Assembly: GCA_905221605.1 (NCBI GenBank)
Contig: CAJNDS010002136.1
Span: 70,001-134,000, forward strand
DNA from: Symbiodinium natans
Lineage: Eukaryota; Sar; Dinophyceae; Suessiales; Symbiodiniaceae
Direction: 5' to 3'
Length of the DNA stretch: 64,000 nt
The notes under the pieces: generated by a model
The model's database searches: none
Told to the model about the DNA's origin: nothing
What the model saw: only the letters and a program-made list of their open reading frames with translations
Program-made: the position numbers and the translations under genes
Part shown: positions 43,991-55,279 of the stretch, piece by piece
How positions within the stretch are numbered: the first letter of the stretch is position 1
Layout of the letters: every line of letters begins with the position of its first letter

Positions 43991-44046
43991 GCTTGCTGTC
44001 GAGGTGCCTTCACGTGCTCCTCGCAAAGCAGTGTGCGGAGAGCTCT
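43991..44046 (-). CDS. Exon-like segment, function unknown
   Basis: Reads ALRTLLCEEHVKAPRQ after AG, with a possible GC donor. It may be the exon before 43577-43511 in the same gene. Confidence 0.35.
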
Positions 44047-44206
44047 GTTAGCCAAATCCCCAACCCATATTGCCCTCAAGAATGCAAAGCATCTCTATTC
44101 TCACACGTCTTAATATTGAGCCATCCGGTGCGGATCTACGCCTCCTGTTGTGTGTAAGGTGCTGGCAGCTATTGTTGTCACAACCTCCCTTGCCCTGTAT
44201 GCATGA

Positions 44207-44276
44207 GAGGGTTTACGAAAATGGGGGACCCCCTAAATAGACCCCAAAATAGTAGGATCCCCTTATCCGCCGACCC
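44207..44276. mobile_element. Truncated family A element
   Basis: GGGTTTACGAAAATGGGGGACC ... ATAGTAGGATCCCC; the other half is missing at the edge of the minisatellite region. Confidence 0.55.
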
Positions 44277-44399
44277 CAGGCGGGGGCGGCGTCAGTGAAG
44301 ACCCACTGCTTTTTATACTACCTTCCAGACCTCCATGCTGGCCCCCATCCCTGGCTATCTCACCACCCCCCCCCAACCCCGCTACCCCCCCCCGCCCCG

Positions 44400-46923
44400 C
44401 CCCATGGCCCCATGGTCCCCTGGCCCTATGCCTCTAGACCCGATCTGATGACTTTATCAGATGACATTAAAGGGACCCATGGCTCCTGGCCTCATAAAGG
44501 GCCCCAGTGCATGCCTGCCCTGCGCTTGCTCAGCCCTTCCCTCCGCCCGCCACTCATGGCCCCATCCCTTCGGCCCCTATGGCTCCATGGCCCCATCTTC
44601 TCGACCTCAAGGGCCCCAGTGGACGCCCATCCTTGGCCCCAGGGCCCCAGCCCCATGCCCCATGGTCCCTGTGGCCCGATGCCTCTAGACCCGATCTTCT
44701 TTAAGTGCATGCCCGCCGCCCGCTCCGCTTGCTCCGCCCTTCCCCCGCTCCACCCGCTCCATGGCCCTCGAGCCCCCACGGCCCCCAACCCATGCCTCCA
44801 TGGCCCCATGGCTCCTGGCGCTATATCCAATGTTTTATGCTTCGGCTTGGACGGCCAACCCCCTACTTTGTGGCTCCTGGCCCCATGGCCCCATGGTCGC
44901 CTGGCCCTATGCCGCCCTCCATGGCCCTCGAATTGCATGGCCCCCATGGACCCATGCCTCCATGGCCCCATGGCCTCGACCCCCATGCACCTGCATGGAC
45001 CTATGCTGTCTCCATGCTTCGGCTTGACGGCCAACCCCCTACTTTGCGGCTCCTGGCCCCATGGCCCCATGGTCCCCTGGCCCTATGCCTCTAGACCCAA
45101 GCAAATGACTTTAAAGGGCCCCAGTGCATGCCCGCCCGCTCCGCCCGCTCTGCTTGCTCCGCCCTCCATGGCCCTGGACTTGGCCTGGACCCATGCCTCC
45201 ATGGCCCCATGGCCTCAACCCCCATGGCCTGCATGGACCTATGCTTCCATGGCCCCATGGCTCCTGGCGCCATGGCCCCCAATGTCTCCATGCTTCCACG
45301 GCCAACCCCCTACTTTGTGGCTCCTGGCCCCATGGCCCCATGGTCCCCTGACCCTATGCCTCCAGACCCAATCAAATGACTTTAAAGGGCCCCAGTGCAT
45401 GCCCGCCCGCTCCGCCCGCTCCGCTTGCTCCGCCCTTCCCCGCTCCACCCGCCCTCCATGGCCCTCGACCCCCATGACCCCCATGGACCCATGCCTCCAT
45501 GGCCCCATGGCTCCTGGCGCCATGGCCCCCAATGTCTCCATGCTTCTGACGGCCCTACTTTGTGGCTCCTAACCCCATGGCCCCATGGTCCCCTGGCCTA
45601 TGCCTCTAGACCCAATCCACTGACTTTAAAGGGCCGCAGTGCATGCCACCCGCCCCGCCCGCTCCGCCCGCTCCGCTTGCTCCGCCCTTCCCCCGCTCCA
45701 CCGCCGACCCCCTACTTTGTGGCTCCTGGCCCCGTGGCCCTGGCCCTATGCCTCTAGACCCAATCGAAAATGACTTTAAAGGGCCCGCCCGCTCCGCCTG
45801 CTCCGTTTTTCCGCCGCTCCACCCCCCATGCTCCTGGCGCCATGGCCCCCAATGTCTCCATGCTTCCACGGCCAACCCCCTACTTTGTGGCTCCTGGCCC
45901 CATGGCCATGGTCTGCCTCTAGACCCAATCAAAGCGCATGCCCGGCCGCTCCGCCCCCCCCGCTCCACCCCCCATGGCCCCCATGGACCCATGCCCCATG
46001 GCTCGGCCACCCGCCCTCCATGGCCCTCGACCCCCATGACCCCCATATGGACCCATGCCTCCATGGCCCCATGGCTCCTGGCGCCATGTGGTTGCACGGC
46101 CAACCCCTACTTTTGGCTCCTTCCCCCATGGCCCCATGGTCCCCTTGCCCTATGCCTCTAGACCGTTCCGCTTGCTCCGCCCTTCCCCCGCTCCACCCGC
46201 CCTCCATGGCCCTCGACTCCCATGAATGGCTCCTGGCGCCATGGCCCCCAATGTCCATGGTTGGATGGCCAACCCCCTGCTTTTTGTGGCTCCTGGCCCC
46301 ATGGCCCCATGGTCCCCTGGCCCTATGCCTCGATCTAGACCCAATCAAATGACTTTAAAGGGCCCCAGTGCATGCCCGCCCGCTCCGCCCGCTCCGCTTG
46401 CTCCGCCCTTCCCCTCCGCCCGCTCCGCTTGCTCCCCCCTTCCCCCGCTCCACCCACCGTCCATGGCCCTCGACCCCCATGGCCCCCATGGACCCATGCC
46501 TCCATGGCCCCATGCCTCCTGGCGCCATGGCAATGTCTGGATGCTTCGACCCCTTTGAAGTCATTTGATTGGGTTTAGGGCCAGGAGCCACAAAGTAGGG
46601 GTTGGCCGTCGAAGCATGGAGACATTGGGGGCCAAACCCAGGAGCCATGGGGCCATGGAGGCATGGGTCCATGGGGGCCATGGGGGTTGAGGGCCATGGA
46701 GGGCGGGTGGAGCGGGGGAAGGGCGGAGCAAGCGGAGCGGGCGGAGCGGGCGGGCATGCACTGGGGCCCTTTAAAGAGGCATAGGGCTAGGGGACCATGG
46801 GGCCATGGGGCCAGGAGCCACAAAGTAGGGGGTTGGCCTGCATGCCCGCCCGCTCCGCCCTCCCCCGCTCCACCCGCCCTCCATGGCCCTCGACCCCATG
46901 GCTCCTGGCGCCATGGCCCCCAA
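44400..46923. repeat. CCATGG-rich minisatellite, left part
   Basis: Units of up to about 270 bp, many truncated, containing GCGCCATGGCCCCCAATGTC, GGCCAACCCCCTACTTTGTGG, GACTTTAAAGGGCC and CATGCCCGCCCGCTCCGCC. All six frames stay open for long stretches because stops are rare in the unit, which explains the big Pro/His-rich frames here. It is cut at 46923 by the 13-kb transposon and resumes at 59950. Confidence 0.9.
46551..46840. repeat. Inverted block inside the minisatellite
   Basis: Between about 46551 and 46840 the units read in the opposite direction (AAGTCATTTGATTGGGT ... GGGCGGGCATGCA), then the original direction returns. Confidence 0.75.
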
Positions 46924-47240
46924 CTTGGAAGGGCGTCGGTTTCGTAAGTGAATAGGCTTGTTAACGAAAATAATATCTCGTGTAAGTGAACATAATAATA
47001 CGGGTAAGCATGGTTTATTGCATTTATAAGTATGCTATGGTGCATATTTATTTTGTTACATTTAGTATGTTGGTAGCATGGACATATATTTAAAAAATAA
47101 ATGATGTAGATGGATAGCACCAATATATGTCTAAAACAATAATTATAGATAATTGCACTAAATGATTATACGAATTTAATGTGACTCATTTACCCTACTT
47201 AGCTAAACACACTTGTTTGTTTTAGCAAGCAAGCTAAATC
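46924..47240. repeat. Left terminal inverted repeat and AT-rich subterminal zone
   Basis: After the 8-bp end come GTAAGTGAAT, GTAAGTGAACATAATAA, GGTAAGCATGG, TTATAAGTATGC and CTACTTAGCTAA. These look like scattered transposase-binding motifs. GC content drops sharply from the neighbouring minisatellite. Confidence 0.7.
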
Positions 47241-47260
47241 AGTTTGTTTGTAAAGGAGGA

Positions 47261-49747
47261 ATGGCATTGGAGACCATTCCGAAGAAGCAAATGTTTTTTA
47301 AACCGTGGATGCAAGATGTTTGCAGAGTTGCATATATGTGTGCTCGCTGGCAGTCATGGCACGATCGAGATGCCAATTTAAGCAGGGCACGCATGTTTGT
47401 GATTGTGGGTATTTGCAGCTTGTTGCTCAGACTTTTGCTTGTGAAGATTCAGCACCGTCAGTTTTGGCATGATTCCTGCAGATGTTGATCGCCGAGTCAG
47501 CATGCTCTTGGAGGGTGCAGCCACTGGAGAGAAGTTGGTGAACACAGTTCACCAAATCATGCAGGTTTTGAGAGACAATGGGCTCGTAAGCTCTATGAGA
47601 CTGCTTCCCTCGGCAGTTGGGGTCCATCCCAAAAATAGGGATGGCATGGGCTTGAACAGCTCTGACGTCCACACTCTTCTTTCGAACCTCCTCGAAGTAG
47701 GATTCGTGTCGGAGAGGACACATTGTGTTGCTATCGAGCCAGCGAACGATGAAGAATTGAAATGGAATCAGCAGCTCATCGACAGTTGCCAGGGGCTGCT
47801 GGGGACGATGAAACCTCTGCAGACACTGAAGGCATTGAGCCTTTGTGGCAGTCACACCAATTTTGTTCTTCGGGTCATCGCCGATGCTGCCCCTCATCAG
47901 GGCCCCGAGAGCGAAAAGGTCACCGTGGGAGGCCGGCTTGATGTGGGGTTGGTGTCCAAGGTCGACAAAGCCCTCGCCGACCATGTTCGGCATGGCTTGA
48001 ATTGGGAGGTGTTGTCGTCATCGGTGGGCCTTCGCTGGCCAGAACTCTTGCAGATGATCCAAGCTGCAGGGAATGCTACCCTACAGAAGAGCGAGTCCGA
48101 GTTGCAGTGCTCAGGAAGACATTCGAACTCATCGTGTCACAGCAGAAGGCCGGCATCCAGCTGGACTTCAACGGCATCAAGAAGAAAGCACTCTCATCCC
48201 GCCCGGCCTGTGGCAATTCCTTCGCTCACTTTTACCAGTTCGCTTTAAAGCTTCTTGTCCTCAGCATGTATCGCTTGCAGGGCTATATAGCTCGCATTGC
48301 AGATAGACCTTGTTTGTTGCATGCCAGCATGTGAGTATAGTTGGGTCTGCATATAGGTTTTTTGTAGAGCAGGTATTGTGGTGGAGCCGAAGGCCTCTTC
48401 TTGACAGAGACGGAGAGGTTCGTGAGGGCCAGGGGCTCCACGACAGCACTCGGCGAGAAGGTGTGGGAGGCGATCTGTCATGAAATCAAAGGCAGCAAGA
48501 GCCAGCTGCCCTTCCTTCGGCACGGGTTGCTGAAACTCGCCATGACCGGCATGCACTTGAGTGCCACAGATTGCAAGCGAGTTTTCAGCAACAGCTCCAT
48601 GGTTGGCAAGGCTGTGAAGGCTGACGGGCTCATGTCCCAGCTCCGAACACTGGCTACTCAAGCGAGCCACGGAGCTCTCGCCGACCAGAAGCTTGTGAAT
48701 GTCTTGGGAGTGGTGGACTCCAACATGGTGGCTCATGTGATGAACATGCAGGTCGCAGATGAGAAAAAATACAGATCTCTGGAGGGCATCTGCCACGATG
48801 CTGTGTCGATTGTCGCCAGGGTCCTCGGTGTGCCGATTGCTTCCCCGTGGGAGGCCCATGCCGAAGCACTCCCTGCAGCCGAATCCGGAGGGAAAGCAGC
48901 AGATCGACTCGTTGAGCTTAACCCGGACGGGTCCATGAAGCAGCCAGGTGAAATCTTGGAAGCTATGTCTATCAAGCCTGGAACGTTCGTTCGCCGGAAG
49001 AAGAACAAAGTCGAATGCGAAGTCTTGCATGTTCATGATGCTGTCAAGCTCAAAAACCTGAGCGACGGCCGGGCAGTGAGGGTCCAGATCGATGCTTTTG
49101 TTCGAGGCGAATGGCAAGTGTATACCCCGAAGCAAGAGGTGCATGAGATCATGGACCTCCAACCATATGGGCCCCAATCAGTCCACCCCGATTTCGACAT
49201 CGCCCACACAGTGGCCAAGATCCATTGCGAGATGCATGCTGTCGTTCAGAACCTTGATGTGCATGCCACGATGGAGAAGGTGAAGCTGCAGCTTCGGCCT
49301 ACCAAAACCCTTGTCACGAAGTCGGCTATCGGCAAGGGCAAATTGAGTCTCGTTCCCTTCAGCTCCAAGGTTGTTGTCCGAAGCAAATCCGACACCCTGC
49401 AGGGAGCTGCAGAAGTGACTTTGAAAAAGGGATGCCACGATCGTCGCTTCTTCATTGTCGCCTCCAACATCATGCCCAAAGCAAGCGAGGATGCCCCTGA
49501 TGTGCTCGTGGGTTTCTTGTCCCCGTTCTTCTTCGTCCAGACAGTAGACGAGGAGAGTAAGGCCAACATGACGATTGTCTTGTCAGGGACCAACTCATCC
49601 GAGATTCGCATACCGATCATGAAGAACCTTGTCCCTTTGCCTGCTGGGCAAGAGCTCTTGATCTTCAAGGCAAAGGCCCCAAAGCAGGAAGAGCCACTGG
49701 AGGCAGCATCCCCTGAGAGACGAGTGAAAGGCAAGAGGGCTGCATGA
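47261..49747 (+). CDS. Transposon gene 1, three exons, one frameshift
   Basis: Exons 47261-47381, 47482-48249 and 48373-49747 join in phase through two introns with GC donors and AG acceptors (100 and 123 bases). Near 48075-48095 the frame must change by one base: the text switches from LLQMIQAAGNA to ERVRVAVLRKTFELIVSQQ with no room for an intron, so one base is lost or missed. Repaired, the protein would be about 754 residues. Landmarks are VAYMCARWQSWHDRDAN, SNLLEVGFVSER, CGSHTNFVLR and GGAEGLFLTETERFVRARG. I know similar proteins from dinoflagellate genomes as repeated, transposon-linked families of unknown role. Confidence 0.6.
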
Positions 49748-50052
49748 TTGCAGTGTGACATGCAAAGTGCTAGCATGATTTTGACATGAGCTCGGGAGTG
49801 TAGCACCTCGGGCGAGAGATCAACATGGGTTTGTCAGAGATGCACTGATGGAGGCTTTCATCGGTTGTGCAAAATTTGGATGCTCGGATTGTGCTGTAGC
49901 AGGTGCATGGAGCAGCAATTCTGAGTCTTGCTTTGTTGCATGAAACATGTGAAAGCTCGCAGCATGCATTGCAGCCCATTTTGCGCGCAATTTCGCACCT
50001 TTGTTTGCCATTGTGCTGACTTGTCAGCAACCCAACCTGTTCAGATTCAGAT

Positions 50053-50652
50053 ATGGAGTTCGCGGAAGCAGCCGATGATCAGGAGCTTCACTTGTGCCAG
50101 AAGTGGGTTGTGAACCTCAAAGGCTGCAAAACGTGGGTTCCGAAACAAAAAGAAGTAGACGGGGGCACCTTCCTTGCTTTGTCGAAGTGGGACAGACAAT
50201 GCATCCTCGCCTTGACCGATAGGGCATTGGACCTGAGGAAGGACAAGGACGGAGGGAGCTTGAACTCCGAAGTTTGGGCTCAGCTCATTGAAGCCCGTCA
50301 AGATGTGGCCGACAAGGCCATCCAAGAGGCCCTCAAGATGGAGAACACAGAGGAGACCCCGACCAAGAAGCAGAAGGCAGTCAGGGCTGGCTCCAAGCAC
50401 GACTTCATGGCACCACCCATTCTTACCGTGCATTACCAGGGCCACTCATTCCGTGTCCTTTACGAGGGTTTGGGAGGCAACACTTTGTGGGTCGAGGCTA
50501 AGGAGGAGACCCTGCGAATCTTGAAGAAGTTCATCTCTCAATCCAAGCCCAAGCCCCGTGTCAACAAGCCCAAGGCCAAGCAGGGCAAGAAGTCCCCGAA
50601 GAAGTCCCCGAGAAAGCGACGATCGTTGTCCAGGGCCGACAGCCTTAAGTGA
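50053..50652 (+). CDS. Transposon gene 2, small basic protein
   Basis: 199 residues from an ATG just after a splice-like TTCAG. The first ~115 residues are acidic-neutral (KGCKTWVPKQKEVDGG, LSKWDRQCILALTDRALDL). A middle block reads HYQGHSFRVLYEGLGGNTLW, and the tail is Lys/Pro/Ser-rich (KQGKKSPKKSPRKRR), fitting DNA or chromatin binding. No named family recognised. Confidence 0.6.
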   Translation: MEFAEAADDQELHLCQKWVVNLKGCKTWVPKQKEVDGGTFLALSKWDRQCILALTDRALDLRKDKDGGSLNSEVWAQLIEARQDVADKAIQEALKMENTEETPTKKQKAVRAGSKHDFMAPPILTVHYQGHSFRVLYEGLGGNTLWVEAKEETLRILKKFISQSKPKPRVNKPKAKQGKKSPKKSPRKRRSLSRADSLK

Positions 50653-50759
50653 GCCGGACATCAGTGTCTATGAAGTATATAGATCCTTGTAGCTGGGAGG
50701 CAGCATGTGGCAATCTGTATAGAGGAAAGGATTGAAACAGTGCCATCGTGCCATCGAAA

Positions 50760-50906
50760 GGTCTTGAGACTGGAGATTTCGAAGGAGGGAGAGGAAGCGA
50801 GAGGGAGAGGGAGAGGGGGGAGAGGGACAGGGAGAGGGAGAGGGAGAGGGAGACAGACAGGGAGAGAGCCAGAGCGAGAGAGAGCTATACGAGAGAGAGA
50901 AAGAAG
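50760..50906. repeat. GAGAGG-type purine-rich repeat
   Basis: (GGGAGA)n and related words after gene 2, leading into a degenerate CCCTAAA/CCCTATATAAA tract (50912-50970). Confidence 0.8.
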
Positions 50907-51080
50907 GCCCGAAACCCTAAACCCTAGAAACCCTTAAACCCTATATAAACCCTAAACCCAAACCCTAAACCTATATATATGTGTGCAGCACAAGGCTCGG
51001 ATGGGCCATTTTGTGCATGGGCATGCATGTTGAATGATGGCTGCACACACACAGACACACACGTGCACGTGACTTTAAAG

Positions 51081-52941
51081 ATGCCTTTGCTGGCCGCCTC
51101 CATGGTCGGGCAGAACGACGAGGAAATGGACATGTTCCTGAACCTCGATCTTCTGCAGAGCCTCAGCCCGATGAAGAAAGGAGCCAAACAAGTGGCCACT
51201 TTGAGTTGAAACCTTTGATTTATGTTGACACCTGCAGGACGATGGGGGAACGACTGTGCCCAGATGAGGTGGACACAGACCTCCGGATGGAGGCTGGTGA
51301 ACCTGGAGGTGGGCTCGTGCTGACTTTACAATCTTTCCGTGGTCCACATATAACTTCTTTTGGCAGGACGACCAGCCTTACTGGAGGCATCCAGACTTGC
51401 ATGCCATGGAGCCACCTGGGGAAGGCCCCGATAAACCCAGCTTCCATTTGTTTCGGAAAACGATGTCAACCATGCCAGGCTGGCTCTTCTGGCAGGACGG
51501 CGATTGGGTGGAGTCTGGGCTGAACCTGCTCCAGATGGTGGATGTCGAGGATGAGGAGGTCCATTCTTTTGCATCAGTATACTTGCAACATGGTCATGTG
51601 GTTTGAAACAGGAGCATGAGCAGCCGGAGGTGCAGGCACGACTCTCAGACTTCAAGCGAGCATATTGCCCTGCTGAGCCAGAAGGTAGAACCCCTATATA
51701 GAGTACAAGGGCCCTATAAACCCTATAACCCTGAACCCTATATATCCTTACAAACCCTATATATAAGCCTAAACCCTCAGAAACATATGTAAACCTTTTC
51801 TAAGCCCTAAACTCAAATCCATCAACCTAAACCCCAAACCTTATTATAAACCCTAAACCTGCAATGTCTCTATAGGTCAAGAAGGGCAATGGGGTGCCTC
51901 GCAGGAAGGCGAAGAAGGTGCCCATCTTCTGAGCACTTCATGTTTCCCCGTTCGTACACATGTTGCAACCCACATGCCAGGACATGGATGACATCAGCTC
52001 TGGGAGCAATGTCACGAACTCAAGAAAGGGACACGTGGCTCAGCTTTTACGATTTGAAGTCAACACATGTGTGGAGGCTTCGGCTAAACAGCCCAGGGAG
52101 CCCGATCACCCTCCTCGGCGCAAGGAGTCTTCTAGAAGGGTTTCGGGTTTAGGATTTATATAGGGCTTGGGGGTTATATATGGGTTTAGGGTTTTCATAG
52201 GGTTATATAGGGCTTAGGGTGTAAGGAGTTTATATACGGGTTAGGGTTTAGGGTTTCTAGGGTTTTTTCGGGTTTATAGGTTTTATATAGGGTTTGTAGG
52301 GTTTAGGGTGTCGCTGCATGCAGGACAGCTACTTTCACCCGAAGAAGATGAAGCATGCCACGAAGGATGGGCCAGGCACCGAGCTGCACCCGCCCCACCG
52401 CTGCCCGCCGCCACCCCCCCCGCCGGTTCCCGTGGCCCGGGCTGATGGTGCGAACTTCCCGGTGGCACAGGGGAAGGCAGGGCAGGCATGGGATTTCACA
52501 ATTCTTGGGTGCCTTGTGGTCTTTGCAATGACATGCAGGCTCCGTGGGCCGGGACAAAGAGGAAGTTCCCGGCCGAGATCTGCAAGCCCGACCATGCCGG
52601 TCGAGGCCATGAATGCTGCAGGCTTCTCAGACTTTATGTTGTCTGGTTTGAGGCCAATATGTGCGTGGCTTCCTGGACGACTCCGGCACTTTGTGGCCAC
52701 CCGGAGCAGGCCGTGCTCGGGCCAGAACCAGGGGTGGGTCACGAAGCAAGCCGGAGGCGGGGTTGGAATTATGTTGTCTGTGTTGGCTTGGGTCCTGTTG
52801 TGCTGCTCGGGAGATGGACCATCGCCTGGTGGATGGTTTGCTGCAGCTCGCCGAGACGGTGAACCTGCAGGCCCGATTTGTTACAGTGGCTTGCACAGAA
52901 TGAGAAAACCCATCCCGGAGGCGAGGTCCAGCTTGGGCTAG
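51081..52941 (+). CDS. Transposon gene 3, at least nine exons, function unknown
   Basis: Exons 51081-51204, 51238-51308, 51367-51537, 51612-51684, 51876-51949, 51981-52139, 52324-52476, 52539-52599 and from 52622 on keep phase at every join. Donors are mostly GT here; several introns are only 31-74 bases. Landmarks are MVGQNDEEMDMFLNLDLLQS, CAQMRWTQTSGWRLVNLE, DDQPYWRHPDLHAMEPP, PGWLFWQDGDWVESGLN, QPEVQARLSDFKRAYCP, HVAQLLRFEVNTC and RKFPAEICKPDHA. Trp-rich, with a Pro run. The 3' end is uncertain; an exon near 53331 may follow. Two long introns (51685-51875 and 52140-52323) are filled with CCCTATATAAACCCT- and TTTAGGG-like repeats. Confidence 0.55.
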
Positions 52942-53003
52942 CTGTGTGGGGCCCCCGTTAACAGGGAAGCGATGCTGCAACTCTTGCTGTCCTGCAGCGT
53001 GTG

Positions 53004-53094
53004 GGTTTAGGGTTTAGGGTTTAGGGTTTAGGGTTTAGGGTTTAGGGTTTAGGGTTTAGGGTTTAGGGTTTAGGGTTTAGGGTTTAGGGTTTAG
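53004..53094. repeat. Perfect telomere-type tract inside the transposon
   Basis: (TTTAGGG)13 without errors, between gene 3 and the 53.1-55 kb spacer. Other tracts inside the element are degenerate. Confidence 0.95.
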
Positions 53095-53387
53095 ACTCGA
53101 GAGGCACGGCATGGCTTCGATTTGAGGGCATTTTGTCTGGTGCCCAGCCAAGCCTAGGCACCCTTGAGCCCCCAAGCCCCCCAAACCGAATCCCAACACG
53201 AGCTCCTTTCGAGGCCCGTGGAATCCTGCTGGCTGTGGTCGCCACCTCTGCTCCTGCCTCAATACTACAAGAATACTGGTGGCTGTGTCGTCCCCTGCAA
53301 TGCATAAATTTCGGCCATTGCAGGTGACGACAGCTGCAGATGAGGGGGCTGAAGCGGGCTGCTTGCAAGACCACCGAAAGTAGCAGG

Positions 53388-53545
53388 CTTATAGATCGAT
53401 AAGGTCGTGGTTCCGGGAAAGACAGGGGAATATAGATTGATATGGTTGGGGCCCCGGGCCGGGCCAGCAGCATATAGATTGACATGGTTCGGGGGCCGGG
53501 GCAGCCACAGCCATATAGATTGATAAGGTTGGGTGTTTCAGTCCG
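53388..53545. repeat. Four-copy tandem repeat, period about 41 bp
   Basis: ATATAGATTGATAAGGTT-like words followed by G/C-rich tails start near 53388, 53430, 53472 and 53513. Confidence 0.75.
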
Positions 53546-53975
53546 GTGGCCCTTGCAGGCTGCACACAGGCTTTCGGCCTTCATTAGCACGGGGACACGA
53601 CGATGAGACTGCCTAGGCCCTGTGTAGGCCCAACTTCAACTAGAGGCACCGGGCAACTGACATCGTGTCTCCATGCTCGAAATTGGCTGGCCGTGGTTAC
53701 AGCTGAGCCGGGCGAGCTGCAGGAGGGGCATAGAGTTCGCAGCAGACCTCGCCACCAAACCCTAAGGCCCATTAAGGTTTCAAACTCTAAGCCCTCCAAC
53801 CCTAAAAGGGTTTGGGGTTGAGGGTTGAGGGTGTAGGGTTTAGGGTTTATAAGGTTACTTATAAGGTTTAGGGTTTAGGGGTTAGGGTTCTGGATCTACA
53901 AGCCAGCACAGCCTGCAGCCGCCGGTGCTCCTTGCTTTTGTATATACACCCTATTCATTTCTCCATACATATGTA

Positions 53976-54009
<34 letters not shown>

Positions 54010-54674
54010 CATACATATATATATATGTATACATATATATATATATATATATAAATATGTGCTATAAAGGTGTGGGGCTTTGGTGTCTGTATCATCAGTC
54101 ATGTCATATATGATTATGTTTCTGTGTATATAGGTATAATATACATACATATATATATATATACACATATACATATATATATATATGCAATCTACATATA
54201 TAGTAGTATATTTAGCCTGCTGAAACCAATGGCTGACCCCTTGGAGAGGTTGGCACTGCTGCACCCGGCAAGATGGCCTGAACTCTAAACTCTAAAAAAC
54301 CCTAAACCCTAAAGACCCTGAGACCCTGTATATCCTATACAACCCGCACCCTATATAAACCCTGTATATAAACCCTGCTGGAACCCAGACTATTTAGAAA
54401 CCCTGAACCCTAAACCCCACACCCTGAATGGGGTTTGGGCCTTGTATAGGGGTTTAGGGTGTATAGGGTTTGGGGATATACAGGGTTTAGGGTCTATATA
54501 GGGTTTATATAGGGTTTGTAGGGTTCATAGTCTGTTAAACCCCAAACCCATCGTATAGAATAAGCCCTGAACCCCACACCCCCATGTAGGATGTATCCAG
54601 GAGTTTCTGATTCGAGCTGGGTGCAGTCTCGGCTGGCATGGGAGCATGTATAGCACCGCTCTGCCAAAAAAAAA

Positions 54675-54812
54675 GATGCAGGGAGGGCGGGAGGAGGGGA
54701 GGGGGGGAGGGGAGGGAGGGGAGGGAGGGGAGGGGAGGGGAGGGAGGGGAGGGAAGGGGGCAGGAGGGGAGGGGGGGGAGGAGGGGGAGAGAGGGGGAGA
54801 GGGGAGGTCACG

Positions 54813-54907
<95 letters not shown>
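54675..54907. repeat. Purine tract: (GGGGA)n followed by (GA)46
   Basis: About 230 bases of almost pure purine on the plus strand. Confidence 0.95.
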
Positions 54908-54910
<3 letters not shown>

Positions 54911-55279
54911 CAAGAGAGCAGACAAACCAGAAAGTTTTGAGACCATGCTGGTGGTGCTTGGTTTGGTGCATGAGCAGGATGTTGCGACATGTGATGATGT
55001 TTCCTAAATGATATTCTGCTGGTCGTGCTGCAGCCGGCACTTGCTTGTCGTGGCCGGTTGTGGTTGTGGTGGTGGTCATGGTGAAGTGAGTGCCTCACAT
55101 GCACAAGAGCATGCAGACTTGTCCTGTCCCTTCCATGTACATGTCATCTGCTTCATTCAGAATGCAGACTGGCACCAGCTGCAAAGTCGCTTTGCAGGGC
55201 ACATGTTGCTCGCGAGCAGGTTTTCGCAGCCGGATTGATCTCGAGTGTTGTGTGCCCGTGTTCGCCGAGCTTGCCCGTC

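Larger units (their letters stand above)
53100..55279. other. Transposon spacer between genes 3 and 4
   Basis: Holds the tandem repeat above, TA-rich microsatellite (53964-54060 and 54138-54190), degenerate telomere words with TATATA insertions (54280-54540), a GGGGA-rich stretch (54675-54815) and (GA)n (54816-54907). No frame looks coding; the long Ser/Leu and Arg/Glu frames come from the (GA)n. Confidence 0.7.

Noticed and set aside
44295..46352. Very long Pro/His/Met-rich open frames on both strands (up to 425 residues)
   Set aside because: They are translations of the CCATGG minisatellite; all frames are open, the text repeats with the unit, and the frames break at unit variants.
48245..49177. 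310-residue antisense frame
   Set aside because: It overlaps the third exon of transposon gene 1, which has conserved family text and joins in phase to its other exons.
54494..55079. Ser/Leu-repeat and Arg/Glu-repeat frames
   Set aside because: They are products of the (GA)46 microsatellite.
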